Below are positions 23,101 to 34,729 of a stretch of DNA of 64,000 nucleotides, in pieces. Made by a program: the position numbers and the translations under genes. Position 1 is the stretch's first letter; each line of letters begins with the position of its first letter. The stretch is from Talinum fruticosum. Its lineage: Eukaryota; Streptophyta; Magnoliopsida; Caryophyllales; Talinaceae. The notes below the pieces were generated by a model. That model made no database searches, was not told where the DNA came from, and saw nothing but the letters and a program-made list of their open reading frames with translations. Location of the stretch: the NCBI GenBank assembly GCA_021018815.1, contig JAITYX010000032.1, forward strand, positions 5,855,501-5,919,500, written 5' to 3'.

Positions 23101-25599
23101 TTGGTGGGGAAGTAATGTGAATGAAAGGGCTATGCACTTGAAATCTTAGGAGTTACTATGCCTTCCGAAAGACATGGGAGGTATGGGATTTCAAGACTTA
23201 AAGGATTTTAACCTTGCACTCCTCGCTAAACAATCATGTCGTCTTATTAACGGGGTTGATACACTCCTTCGCTGCACTCCCAGTACTTTCCTCAAACATC
23301 GATTGTAGACGCAAGACGAGGCTAGGATCCTAGCTTTACTTGGCGCTCCATTTGGGGGCAAAATCACCACTTCGGGAGGGCATCGGATGGCATGTGGGTG
23401 ATGGCAAAACAATCAAGGTTTGGGAGGATGTGTGGATGTCGTCTGAGTGTGATCATTCGGTTCTACAACTCCTTTACAGCCCGGAACGAACTTTCGCGTG
23501 ACGGATTTAACTAATGAACATGAAGTGTCTTGGAAACGAGAGATTGTGAGTGATACCTTTGAGAAGGAAGGTGCAAAGACCATTCTAAACTTGCCCAACA
23601 GCAACCGACTGCCACAAGACACACTTTATTGGTGGCCGAGCAAGGACGGCAATTTCACCATGATGGCTGGAGCATCTGGTTTCCAGGCTGGTTTCATAGA
23701 GCAAGCCAAGAGGAATGGGCATGGTGGAAGATCCTTTGGAGCCTAAATGCAATCCCAAAACTGAAACACTTTCTATACCGAGCCTCGTGGGAGATATTGG
23801 GGGTCAACGCGGAGCTCAAGAGAAGACATATCAGGGAGCATGACACACGCCCGTGCTGTGCCAAAGAGCCAGAGTCCATCTTCCATGAGCTTGTGGAATG
23901 TGAACTCGCCAAGAACGCTTGGGTAAGCATCGATCTCTACAACATGGTAATGCAAGCGCCCAAAAGCTCACCCCGCGAATTCTGGACCTGGATTTTGGAC
24001 AAATCTCTACAACATGGTAGCGGAAGCGCCCAAAAGCTCACCCCGCGAATTCTTCACCTGAATTTTGGACAAATCTGACAAAATCCATGTCATCAAGGAG
24101 GCGGTAACAGCCTGGGCTATGGCCCAGCCCGCAACGAGGTCGTCGTCGGTGGAGGAAACCCTAACCGAGAGGTGAAAGAAAGTGGAGGTCAGAACCATAT
24201 GAGGAGGCGGACATCGCTTGGACTCAGGAGGACACTGGAGGCGAGCTATGACAAAATTGTTATAAAGAGTGACTCTCTTAGCCTTATCTCAAAGCTTCAA
24301 TTCGATACACACAGCATGGCCCCGGCTGATTTGTTTTTGGATGATATTAGATCTTTAGTTAAGAATTGTGATTCCATTCTTGCTAGTCATGTTAAGCAGG
24401 GAGGTAATTCGGTTGCGCATCTAGTTGCTAGATTGTGTCCCGAAACGTTATGGAACATCTTTTTGTAGACAATTTTCCCAAGGGCCTGATAGCCCTGGGA
24501 GAGATTGATTGAATCAATAAGAGTTCCCCAATTTTAACTCAAAAAAAAGTTATTTTTACTCCTAAAATTGATAGCATGACTCACAAAGTAATCTACAGCA
24601 TATGAGGTTGACAATCACACTCGTCAACTTCAGCCTCCTGGAGAAACATTTCTCACAAAGTAAACCTTATCATTCTCAATAACTAATCCACTCAGCTACA
24701 GCGTATTCCTCCTCAAATTAAAGCAAAATGAGTGCTTACAGTAAAAAAAAAAAAATTCAGCAGCCTATTTTGCTTCCACAATTGAATTCAGTGAAATACC
24801 ATGAGATTCAGGAAAACCCTTGAAAGAAGGGGAGTCAGAAACAAGACTGAAACCATACATTATGTAGTAAAGGCAAACTAAGAGGCAGTGAATGATTTTG
24901 GTGAACTTAACTCTTTTAATCTGATACAACCCAATTAGCACCCGAAATAAAATTTCAAAAAAAGGAAAAAGTCAAGAAAAACTGCGACAACTTCAGATCG
25001 TGGATCAGAAAGATTGGAACTGGAAAAAAGATCAAGCTGAAAATTTATTCCCAAGACCAAACGAATCAGTCAACAATAAATCAGATCCAGAAGGGCACAA
25101 AGGAAACGCAGTAACTAAGCAACAGAGCAAAAGAAACCGGTAATCTAGGCATCCTCGTCGTTTCTAAGGATCAAAACAGATTTCTACCAACACAATTATT
25201 AAGAAGAAAAGGCACAAAATTGACACCAACCCACAAGAATTATCTGAATTCCAAGCAAACCTAATCCCTCAAAGGCTCAAACCAACCCACATATAACCTA
25301 AATTCCGAAAATCAATCGTCAATCAAAGTAAAACAAGGGATTGGGAACGACTTACAGACGAAGGGCACGAACGCAAAGAAGAGCAAAAGCCCAGAATTGC
25401 CACGAAGAGTCTCGTTGATGGGGGAGTAGAGAACGGTGACGAGAGAAACGAGAGTGGTCAAAACGATCTGGGCGGATAAGATGCCATAGACCTTGCGGAT
25501 GAAGCCCCAACGAAGTTGGTTCTCGCCATGACCTAATCCTGGGTAGAGGGTTCCTTCCTCTATGTCCCCCTTTGTGCTCAAGCTCTCGAATCCGTGCAT
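16942..25599 (-). CDS. LFG: LIFEGUARD / BAX-inhibitor-1-like (TMBIM) membrane protein, 4 exons
   Basis: This is a multi-pass membrane protein of the BI-1/TMBIM superfamily, whose plant LIFEGUARD branch acts in ER and Golgi membranes to dampen cell death and calcium leak. Coding exons on the minus strand are 25599-25356, 17737-17624, 17542-17385 and 17148-16942, totalling 723 nt or 240 codons, the normal family length. All junctions are GT-AG and phases agree. Family landmarks are the acidic N-terminus, [53 protein letters not shown] and [19 protein letters not shown]. Asp200 or Asp202 and Asp223 match the paired acidic residues that gate calcium in the family. About seven hydrophobic segments are present. 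Intron 1 is 7.6 kb and contains an antisense LINE. Which LIFEGUARD paralogue this is cannot be decided by eye. Confidence 0.95.
17385..17542 (-). CDS. LFG: LIFEGUARD exon 3 (residues 120-172)
   Basis: It encodes two membrane segments around the conserved [17 protein letters not shown] loop. The acceptor is TATGCAG and the donor GTCAGA, ending in phase 0. Confidence 0.93.
17624..17737 (-). CDS. LFG: LIFEGUARD exon 2 (residues 82-119)
   Basis: It encodes [13 protein letters not shown] and the third membrane segment, ending ANTEG. The acceptor is TCTGCAG and the donor GTAATG. Confidence 0.93.
19851..20520 (+). pseudogene. LINE ORF1 (DUF4283-like, zinc knuckle remnant)
   Basis: The frame opens with [18 protein letters not shown], continues as [15 protein letters not shown], and after frame breaks resumes as [21 protein letters not shown] and LPNF followed by Cys/His-rich residues. 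This is the arrangement of plant LINE ORF1 proteins: a DUF4283 RNA-binding region, then a CCHC knuckle. At least two frame breaks make it non-functional. Confidence 0.75.
20840..23400 (+). pseudogene. LINE reverse transcriptase, interrupted and mutated
   Basis: Readable blocks in several frames are [38 protein letters not shown] with [12 protein letters not shown], then [18 protein letters not shown] and [15 protein letters not shown]. After the hAT insertion come [41 protein letters not shown] and ARFWWG. This is the plant L1 RT order. The catalytic FADD box (about 22706-22720) reads FADT, losing the second aspartate. Stops and frameshifts occur throughout. Confidence 0.85.
21509..22620. mobile_element. 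hAT-like non-autonomous element nested in the LINE RT
   Basis: It begins TAGGGATG and ends CATCCCTA, splitting RT frames that resume on either side. Both ends carry CCCATACCC/GGGTATGGG-type subterminal repeats. The right end in reverse, TAGGGATGAGAA, closely resembles the end of the 36121 element. The interior has two small tandem duplications, one near 21.82-21.86 kb with a unit of about 32 bp containing ATAATTCCCGACTTGTTCAA, the other near 22.03-22.13 kb. No transposase is seen. The flanking 8-mers do not match, so the target duplication is lost or rearranged. Confidence 0.75.
23629..24072 (+). pseudogene. LINE zf-RVT domain with 70-bp internal tandem duplication
   Basis: The frame reads [20 protein letters not shown], then [17 protein letters not shown], the zinc-binding domain following RT in plant LINEs. 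A 70-bp unit (23933-24002) is repeated at 24003-24072 with few changes, both copies containing AAGCGCCCAAAAGCTCACCC. Confidence 0.75.
24172..24468 (+). pseudogene. LINE plant-type RNase H domain remnant
   Basis: The frame includes [33 protein letters not shown] and [12 protein letters not shown], matching the C-terminal half of the RNase H-like domain found at the end of plant LINE ORF2. The N-terminal catalytic half is out of frame or lost. Confidence 0.75.
25356..25599 (-). CDS. LFG: LIFEGUARD exon 1 (residues 1-81)
   Basis: It encodes the acidic cytosolic N-terminus and the first two membrane segments. The start is [12 protein letters not shown]. An upstream in-frame ATG would add 35 residues that read through the GA microsatellite as Arg-Glu repeats, so it is rejected. 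The donor is GTAAG, at phase 1. Confidence 0.93.
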
Positions 25600-25627
25600 T
25601 TTCCCCTTCCTCCTATCGATTCCCAAG

Positions 25628-25664
<37 letters not shown>
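25628..25664 (-). repeat. (GA)n microsatellite in the LIFEGUARD 5' leader
   Basis: About 17 CT units on the + strand lie some 30 bp upstream of the start codon. GA/CT repeats in 5' leaders are common in plant genes and are targets of GAGA-binding (BBR/BPC) factors; a regulatory role here is inference. Confidence 0.85.
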
Positions 25665-25665
<1 letters not shown>

Positions 25666-25704
25666 CTGTTTCTTCTGCGTAGCTGGTAAATGGTGGATGC
25701 TCAA

Positions 25705-28700
25705 GCGCTTTCAACACGCCTAAAGTATCATATTGTTCTGCGACAGCACCAAATCAACCGCAAATTATAGAGTGGATTTGATAATTTTTTAAATGAAAAT
25801 TAAACATGTTTTGTGGATTACTTAGCATGACTTTACGTATGAATGCAAATTTTATTTTAATTGAAATGTGAAAGTAATTTAAGATTTTAAATTTTTATTA
25901 TTATTTTAAGATTTGTGTTATGCATTATAAGAAATATTTTGAATTATAAAGTTATAATGTACAGTGTACATAATCAAAAAAAATATTGAAATGAATGTAT
26001 TATAAGTAGATATATAATTGAGCTTGGTTAATAATTAAAGTTAGCCATAATGATAAAAGTAGCAACTTCATACATAAAAATGTATTAAAAATAAAAATAT
26101 CTATAGTTATAAAAGATACTATCTAAATTTAATCTATTTGAGATTAAACAACAAAATGTCAAATAAAAATTACAACTCCAATTTAAAAAAGATAAAACAC
26201 AAAATTTCAAATAAAAGCTACTCGATGTTAAAACTGTGGTGAGTTCCTTTTCTTCGAACACTTAATCTTATTGAATGGTTTCACTTTCAATTACCTTCTT
26301 TTACATGTTGCTCGATGTTTTTACTTAATTTGGTTTTGTTGAATAATTAAAACCCAAATACTGTAAAGTGACAAATATAATCAGTCAAATACAATCAGTA
26401 CTAATAAACTAAAAATATCGACAGAACAACTACAATCGTACAATCATCATAGGATATTAATTATAATTTACATAATGGACAATTTAGGTAAAGAAACACA
26501 TTCACTTCTCGTTGGAATGATGCAAGCCGACAAAGCTTTGTTTCAGTACTGCGTTTATTCTAAATTGTTTTCATGTTGCTGCACCATTTCAACGATATGA
26601 TATAGGCATATCACAAAGTCTCATGTACATAAAATATGGAACACAATATATATTTTGCACTTTAAATACTGTTGTCAACCCATAATATTTATGTTGGCTT
26701 GAAAATTGAAATATTAGATGTTAATTAAATTTGAGTAAGCAACATAAAACCACATATACCTAATTGATGCTAACAAAGCACTATAATAAAATCTCCTTTA
26801 TGCACCACTTTTGCCGATACTGAAAAACACTGTTAGGGAGCTTCTCGAGAAAAAATGTAACACAATGTCACTAAAATTGAGAAGAAACATTGTTAATCAA
26901 GAAGTAAACCACATAAATTAATCTCTCTACTTACTGTTAATCATATCATTATTGAACGATAAGAACCCTATCATGTCCTCTTACTCTCATACAAGTAATA
27001 ACGTAGGGAAAATGGGTGTTACACGAGCGTAATTTTTTATTTTTTTGAGGAAGGTTGGGGCCGCGAAGTTAAGAGAATTGGAAGCTATCTCCAATGGAGA
27101 TATTCAATACAACAAACTTAATTTTACTAATAAGATATGATTCTTTTTTACTTATAAAAAAATTAATTTTGAAAATTCTATAGTTTCAAAGAATACTTGT
27201 TTTTCTTAAGACTCTAAACACATTAATTAAAAAACCAAAACTAAAAACATAATCGAAAAACAAAGTATTGAAAATAAGGGGGCAAATTACCCGAAAACTC
27301 GTAGTTAAATTGTAGACATCAATATTTTCTAAGATATAATCATGGTAAGAAAAAATGAGTGTAGTGTTGCTCTAATATGCTGGTCAATAAAGCATATAAC
27401 ATCCTAAAATTCAATTTAAAATAACCAAATTAAGCTAAATATAATGAAACCAATAAGAGATGACATGACAGATAGCTCGAAAAAAGATACGATTTTCTGC
27501 AAACGAAAAAAATTATAGCTTTCTCCCCTCATCCCAAAACCCCATTTTGGTGTATAGGTATAAATTCTTTTTAGTTTTGTTACACTCACATGAAGCAACG
27601 TTAATAGCCTAAATATAAATTATTGACTAAGAATTGTTAAATTAAAATGAAATTAGAGGATGAAGATAAACAGATATCTTAAATTAAGATTGAACTTGAA
27701 CAAAAATAGTAAGAAAGTAGTTGAAATTTCAATGTAACATGATGCTTATAGATACACTTCATATATCTTAAATGGCTTCCAAATAAATTTTTGTATGCAT
27801 ATAGTATTTCAACCGACGACGCAGAAGGAGATGGAGCTTACATGGGAGATAGGGGGTACACTTCTTGAAGGTCGGGGTTTTTTAAAAAATTTGGTATTAA
27901 TGAAGAAGATAAAGAGAGTGATGAGTAGAATCGAGAAATAGAGTCATGGGAAAAATCGGTCAAGGAAACGTGTAAAAATGGTTTTTAGGCATATATGAAT
28001 TTTTTTAATAATAAAATAACGAGTGACAATCAATGGCTCATGTTGGCTTGTGAAAATTTTTCAAACGATTCAGATTATATATGGCTCCGAAATTCACTCT
28101 CATAGCATTATTTGACAAATTTAAAAGATTACTATTGTATATTGTATAGATAGATCTAACAAAAGCTCTTACGACCTTAAAAGAGAGGCGAAGTGGTAAT
28201 AGATGATCGAGGTTCGTTAGTATCTTACTATTCACATTGGATAGAGGTTTATGAGAAGCTCCTCATCAAAAAATGATAATAGTAGCCTTACGAATTTGAC
28301 ATAATTCATATACCTAAAACATATACAAACACAATGGTTTGTCGGTTAGGCCATGTTACGCTTAGATGTAAGGAGTCGAATACTGTAATGAGATGGAAGT
28401 TGTAAGGAAAGCTGTAAGAAGTTGTAAGTAGTCGTAAGAAGTTTGTAAGATAGTTGTAATGTAAAGTTAGTTATAAAGAGTTGTAAGAAACCGTGAGAAA
28501 TTGTAAGCATTAAAGAGTCTGTAAGGTCTGTAAGCTAAAGGTAAATGGAACAGGACCTTAGTATCTTACCATTCGGATCAACAGAGGCATATTGTATTTA
28601 CTCAAAATAAAATAAAAAAAGATACAAGTTTTTTTTTTTTTGTCCTTTTTGGTTTAATTGAGGGGGCAAGTCCACTGCATCCTTGGGTGAACACCAATGC

Positions 28701-30627
28701 GCATGAGCGTATAATCCGGAAAAATTAAGGGAAAATACTAATAAAACTACATTTTTACAACACAAAAGGGGAAAAAAGAGTCCACTAATAAAAGAAAATC
28801 CTTTTTTTATTTTAGATAAATTTTATTTATTTAGTTATTCATTTCAACGACTCATATTTAATGGATAAATAATTTTATGGTTAAGATTGCACTAAATTCC
28901 TATAATCACTCTCATTGTAATATTTGACTAATTTAAAAATATTAGTTTACACGATGATTCCAGTTCTTCATTATCATGAATATTTTATATGTCCTATAAA
29001 AAATTAATATTTTATATGATTATCCATTTTTTATTATTAAACTTTATATTAGTATAGAATAGAACCAACTCAAAACAATTATCATAAATTTGGATACTAT
29101 TATCACATTCTTTTTTCCGGATTTGTTCATTAATCATATTATGTTTGTGTAATATGCAATTTTTTCGGTACATTATTTTAAATTATTTACCAAGCATCGT
29201 CAATTTGTTCATTAAACTTCTTGATAATGTTACTAATTAAGAATACATTATTTTTCATTATATGTGAAGATGTTTGTTGAGGATGGACTATTTGTTCACT
29301 GATTGTTTCAATAATGTTCACTTAGAGTAATTAATTTGTTCATTTATATTAACAATGCAGATAATTTGTTCGTTGTAAACTTTGACTTTATTCACAACCC
29401 ATCTTGTACACAATGTTTAATAAATCTAATTAACGAATTAATTGTATAGTGTTAGTAAACAATATTTAAGAAATTATATGTTGAAAACTAATTATCTAAG
29501 GTCAGTGAACAAGCATAATATATAGAATAAACAGACTCTCTATATGATATATGACTACTTACATGTGGTATACATGCTCGACATAAGAGTTTTGATTCTT
29601 TTCACATTTATATCTTCCCTTGTTGAGGCCATTGTAAGATCTATAAAACTTGTCTTGACAGGGCAAGATATTGTATTTTGTTTGTCATTAATTTATTGTT
29701 TGAAATTAGGTTAATGAACAATCTTAACATATCCAATAAACAATCTTAATATATATATGTAACAAATTCTCAATTTTAATAAACAACCACCAACGATCTA
29801 ATGAAAAATGCCATTTAGTGTAGACAATCTCAAGATGTCATAGTAATAAAATTGATTCAGTTAACTCTATAACATGCTTATACATTAATATATAACCCTA
29901 TAACAACTCTATATTTAGTTAATTAAAATATGACATGCTTAGACATTTATATAAGTCTATAACATTATGATTTCGGTAGTTTCATTTTTAAAAAATAATT
30001 TATTAAAATTTTCTTAAGCACATTAAGATCTTTGTTAAAGTGCATAACATTATGTATAATCAATGCAAAGATTTTCACAACCACTCAATTCAGTTAATGT
30101 CAAATTACTTTGGCAATAGACTAAATATTGAGTCATTTAAACACGATGTTAGGGCATGAGTTTGACATAGAAATTGATTAATCATCAACCATAAGATATA
30201 ATTCAATATACAAGAGGACATGATTTTCATATAATTGACCCATGAACAAACAATTGTTTTGCAATGAACAAAGCCATTCACTTTAATTAGAGCACTAATT
30301 TCATAAGTTGCTTTCCAAATTTAGGTACTCAATAGTTGAGAAATATATGTATTGAATTTTTATATGTAATTAATGCATTTGAACTAATGAACATTCTGAT
30401 TGAAGCTGATGGACAACCAATTAATTTTTTTTTTTGGTGTTTCTTGTTATTCTTAACAATTTGACGTTTGAGTTAAAAAATGACTAATGGCATCGAACAC
30501 CCCCAAATTTTGGATTAATAGCGTCCAATTCTCCTTTTTATTATTAATAATTATATGGAGACTAGAGTTTTTTTACTACATTCAAAAGAAAAAGACATAT
30601 TTGAACTGAATAAGTATTATAGTATAA
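25705..30627. other. Intergenic AT-rich DNA
   Basis: No gene was recognised. At about 28.39-28.55 kb there is a degenerate short tandem repeat on the theme GTTGTAAGAA. From 29.1 to 29.5 kb the motif TTTGTTCA recurs irregularly. Neither gives a classifiable element. Confidence 0.5.
28390..28555. repeat. Degenerate GTTGTAAGAA short tandem repeat
   Basis: The pentamer TGTAA, usually as GTTGTAAGAAG or GTAAGTAGTCGTAAG, recurs more than ten times in about 160 bp with irregular spacing. Confidence 0.7.
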
Positions 30628-30870
30628 TAATAAAATTGATGATAAACGATTGAATGGTTAAAAATGCCATTGTATCTCAATTTAACCTGATGCAGCAGGT
30701 AAAAACCCATAAAACCGGTAAAAATCTATTTTTCCTTTTTTTACCAAGTAAGTTGTCTTTCTTCCTCTCTTTCCTCTATTGAAACTCAAATATTCAAGCA
30801 CCGAGTTAGCACAAATTGAGAAAGAGAGAGAGAGAGAGAGATTTGGATGCCGGAGAATAGGAAAATCCTA
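30628..30870 (+). repeat. Left inverted arm of the composite region
   Basis: This is the partner of 36821-37076 in opposite orientation. A GA tract within it is expanded relative to the right arm. Confidence 0.8.
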
Positions 30871-31627
30871 GATGAAATTGAGTAGAGAGGACCAATTTTG
30901 ACCTAATTAAAGCAATCCTCCTTCAAAATGATAGAGACAACGCACACACACAGAGAGAGAGAGATTTGGATTTGGGGGCAAGACAATTCAGATCATCCTA
31001 ACCCGACAACGTTGAATCCAAAATCCTCCTTTCGAAATCCTTGAGCCCCGAGAGACAATGCAAATAGCTCACCTATTTCCATAAGACAGTTTCTTTTGCT
31101 CATGTCAACAACATAATATAAGAATATAGATGGGCAATACAACTAACCGATGAAAAACACATTCTATTTTTTGGGTCCATGAGTCCGCTACCATGCCAAA
31201 GAAAGCTCGAGGTTGCTAGGACGACAATGGAACTATTATGAATCTTTATTCAGCTTCCTCTCACTTCAGAATTCACAAGGTTGGAAAACGACATCTCCAC
31301 GAACTCCTCAACCCAATTATACAATCCAAAATTTGAATTATTTCCTTTCATACGAGTAAGAGTCACGAAAAATTACAAAATCAATATACATAAAGATAAA
31401 ACTCTCATCCAACTTAGAAATAAATGTTCCACTTTATATTTTCCGAGTTCTATACTTCATTGTCTCACATTCCTTCCGGGTCAACTCAATGTCAATGGAA
31501 AAATCCAATAAAATAAGGTATTCTATGTTACCCTTCAATTTACAAGTGCACGATTAAACATCATAATAATTACCTTCCTAAAGCCATAAAAATGTTAAAA
31601 CAACAACGCAAAACTCTCCTTTCCAAT

Positions 31628-32651
31628 TAGGGTCGGCCAATGGGCAAGGTCCCTATTGAGCCAGCAGGCCGGGCCGAAAAGAAAGGGTTGAAGTCCAGTT
31701 TTAGTAATAAAGGGGTCGGGTTGGAAAAGAGTCATTTGAAGTTGGGCCATTAAAGGGTCGATCGCGGGTCATTAACTCGGTCAAAGCAAAAGGGTCAAAC
31801 CCTATTTCATTAACGGGCTGTAAAACTCTCGCACGGGTCAAATGAAGAACTACTCACTCGTACACTACATCACCACAATCTTCATCTCCCTCTATCTCTC
31901 TCCCTCTCCCTCTCCCTTGGGATTAGCAATGGCGTACGATCGGTTTAAAGCCCAACCTCGCCTCCCCAAATTCACCATTCCCGGACGCTACCACATCAAC
32001 CTCAAGCCCAACCTCGTCTCTTGCAAGTTCTCCGACACCGTTTCCATTGACGTCGATGTCTTTTCTTCCACTAAATTCCTCGTCCTCAATGCCGCCGATC
32101 TCGACGTCGATTTCGACTCTCTGTCATTAACTTCCCGCTCCTTTTCTCATGTACTTTGTCATGTCATGCTGTCTGTCTATCTGTCTCTCTCTCTCTCCCC
32201 CTTATCTTTTCTCGCTTTTGCAATTCGAATTTTGGGCTTTCTTTTTTGGGAGAGGGAATTGAGCGGTTGTGGATTCATGCATTGTGGGCGGTGGGTGTCG
32301 AAGTGATAGCGGAGGACGAGATTTTAGTGGCAGAGTTCGCGGCGGAGCTTCCGATTGGAACTGGCATTTTTAATATCTCATTTTGAGACCTTGAATGACC
32401 AAATGACGGGTTTTATAAAAGATGAACTTCTATTTCCTCTCTAATTTTTCATATCCTTTGAATGATATACTCTTCTACTTCATTATGACTGTCAATTATA
32501 GAGTTCAAAATCATGGGCGGGTTAGGGTCGGTTGGCCTATGACTTTCCCCGACCCATTTATTTTTCCCCGACTCGACCCGACCCTTTATAGTAATGGGCC
32601 GACCTTGGCTCGACCTGGCCTCGGCCTGGCGCGACCCGTTGCCCATATGTA
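31628..32651 (+). mobile_element. Putative Pack-hAT-like element carrying an aminopeptidase gene fragment
   Basis: The left flank is TTTCCAAT (31620-31627) and the right flank CTTCCAAT (32652-32659), a 7/8 match fitting a hAT target duplication. The right end in reverse reads TACATATGGGCAACGGGTC, close to the plant hAT-MITE end TAGGGATGGGCAACGGG. The left end, TAGGG then ATGGGCAAGGTC, has the same pattern with 7 extra bases. GGGTCGG/CGACCC subterminal repeats sit at both sides. Between them lies the start of an aminopeptidase M1 gene. No transposase is present, so it would have moved only with help from an autonomous hAT. Confidence 0.65.
31929..32425 (+). pseudogene. Aminopeptidase M1 (M1-family metallopeptidase) 5' gene fragment
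   Basis: The first exon, 31929-32150, encodes 74 residues with RFKAQPRLPKFTIPGRYHI, LKPNLVSCKFSDTVSIDVDV and FLVLNAADLDVDF. This is the N-terminal beta domain of plant puromycin-sensitive-like aminopeptidase APM1. A GT donor follows, and a second block (about 32264-32425) reads VEVIAEDEILVAEFAAEL and GTGIFNISF. A stop follows, after which the family sequence LNDQMTGFI resumes one base over, consistent with one extra T in TTTT at about 32381. The intron is retained, so the copy arose from DNA, not mRNA. The catalytic GAMEN and HExxH regions are absent: about 125 of some 880 residues remain. A pyrimidine-rich leader precedes the ATG. Confidence 0.85.
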
Positions 32652-32690
32652 CTTCCAATTAACAAATTCAAGAAAAAATGTCGATATTAA

Positions 32691-34682
32691 TGTAACACCC
32701 CCAACCCGTAATCACCGATTTTAGACTAAACAAGCCGCTAGCCGATGATTAGCGCAGCGGAAAGGAAGGTCGAGGAGTCGTTACCACCGTCTTTGTCCGT
32801 GGACAGGGCAAGGCTTGGTTTGATAATGTTAAGAATGTAATTATAACTTAGCGATAGACAACTAATAAAAGATACAACCGAAACTTATGAATATTTACAA
32901 ACGGTAGTAACAACATGATTCTTAAGTGACGGACAACGTTCTTAACCCCTAAACCAACCAACAGGTCTCCTCGCGAGCCGCTACGTCCGAATATTTACCT
33001 TCCGGGACTTCTGAAAATTACCTTAAACAAAACAAGAAAATATTTTCGCAATGTGAGTCGAAACTCAATACGCTCATTATTATGCGAGTAAAATATAAGT
33101 TAGAAATATTTGGGTTGAGCACGTGCATTTCAATTCATTTTATAAATGAGGGGAGTGAATAATGTAAAACTGTTGTTAATTAATTATTTGTGTGGTTACC
33201 CTTGCGATCATCGGGTTTCCCTAAATGTGTACACACCTGCACCGATCGGGAAGTGCGGTTGGTGCGGCGTAGTTACAGTGTGCCGACTTTGAGTAATGGT
33301 GAAGTATCAATGGGCGGGTCCACTTTTATATGGCAAATACTGTTGTAAATGATTCTTTGTTAGTTGTTAATGGCGGCCATATCCGGCCTCGATTTTTGAA
33401 TGAAAACTTGAAAGGCATAATCAATGAACGTATCCGATGGTGCCGATGGTATATCTCGCTTTTGGTGGTCTTTGCACCGAACGTACGTCGATTTGATGGC
33501 CCTTAACATAGAGTTTTAAGATATATTTCATTAATAAGAATTTACATTTACTTAGTTTTGTTAATAATAATCTTATCTCTTGAGTTATGATAATTGACAT
33601 GATTTATGCTTTTATGAATATTTGTTCATGCCTTATGTTTTTGTAATTAGCTAAGTCCTTCTATCCATGAATGTAAATAGTCCTTAACATGAATTATTTA
33701 TAGAATTTAAACGTGCACTTTAATATCTTTAGCTTAACTAATTTATAAGTTATTATTCTAAACATGCATTTTATTCATTAGGTGATTACTAGTTTATTTG
33801 CCTAATTTACAAGCTATTATTATCATGCATTATTTTACCATGTGGTTACTAGTTTATGTATGAATTTTATTAAGCATGCATTAGGATTTAGTCATTTAAA
33901 CATGCACTCATGTATTATTTTCATGTTATTATTACTAGTTTATTTACTAATTAAGCATGCTTGAGGAATTAACTAGTCACTTTAAGTTTATAGCTAGGTC
34001 AATAATTTGTTTATCATTAAACATGCACATAATAAATAAATAAATCTTTAGTTTATCATTCTTCTTATGAACTAATGTTGTTACTCATGTAATAACATGC
34101 TACGTATTTTTACTTAACATGCATGCAAGAGTTTAATTTACATTACGAACCTATTATTAACATGCTATTAATTTTTCTTTACTTAATCATGCATGCAAGG
34201 TTTAATTTACAATTATACATGTATTAATATACTACTAATTCTTACTTAATATGCATGCAAATTTTAATTGATTATTATAACTAGATTAAACATGAATTCC
34301 TTTTATAATGAACTAATTAACATTATTATACCATTTTTATTCTTCCTAAAATTACTTAATCACAAGGGTTGTTTAAACTAAAATATGCATGCATAATTAA
34401 ATTTTCCTTCTTACTAATTTGATTATACTTCCTGTAAATTTCATATTTTATCTAAGTTATTTAATTTAAATGCTAAATTAGGTTAAGATAATCTTTAGGG
34501 TTAGGGTTTTTACTTAAGGAAGAAAATAGAAGCAAAGGCGGTGGTTGTTGGTGGAATCCGGTGGCGGCAAGGTGGTGCTCCGGTGGTTGGCGCTGGTGCC
34601 GGTGCTCGGTGGTGGTCCTTGGCGGCAGTGGCGGTGGCGGTGGTGATGGTGGTGAGTTTTTGAGAAAGATGGATTTTAGGGC

Positions 34683-34729
<47 letters not shown>

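Larger units (their letters stand above)
19683..24550 (+). mobile_element. LINE (L1-type non-LTR retrotransposon), degenerate, antisense in LIFEGUARD intron 1
   Basis: Both ends are defined by a 12-bp target-site duplication, TATTTTTACTCC, at 19671-19682 and 24551-24562. The 3' end is a short A-tract after CCAATTTTAACTC. In order it holds a DUF4283-like ORF1 with a decayed zinc knuckle, a reverse transcriptase, a zf-RVT zinc-binding domain and a plant-type RNase H. The endonuclease expected between ORF1 and RT is missing; the gap is only about 300 bp. Multiple stops and frameshifts break the frames. A hAT-like element interrupts the RT. Excluding that insert the LINE is about 3.76 kb, short of the 6 kb or more of intact plant L1s, so it is internally deleted and inactive. 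Confidence 0.9.
17738..25355 (-). other. LIFEGUARD intron 1 (7.6 kb)
   Basis: Without the LINE and its target duplication the intron would be about 2.7 kb. Flanking intron DNA (17.74-19.67 and 24.56-25.35 kb) is AT-rich with no recognised element. Confidence 0.85.

Noticed and set aside
25600..25704. Upstream start for LIFEGUARD adding 35 residues
   Set aside because: The extension is mainly Arg-Glu from the GA microsatellite, whereas [12 protein letters not shown] fits the family length of about 240.
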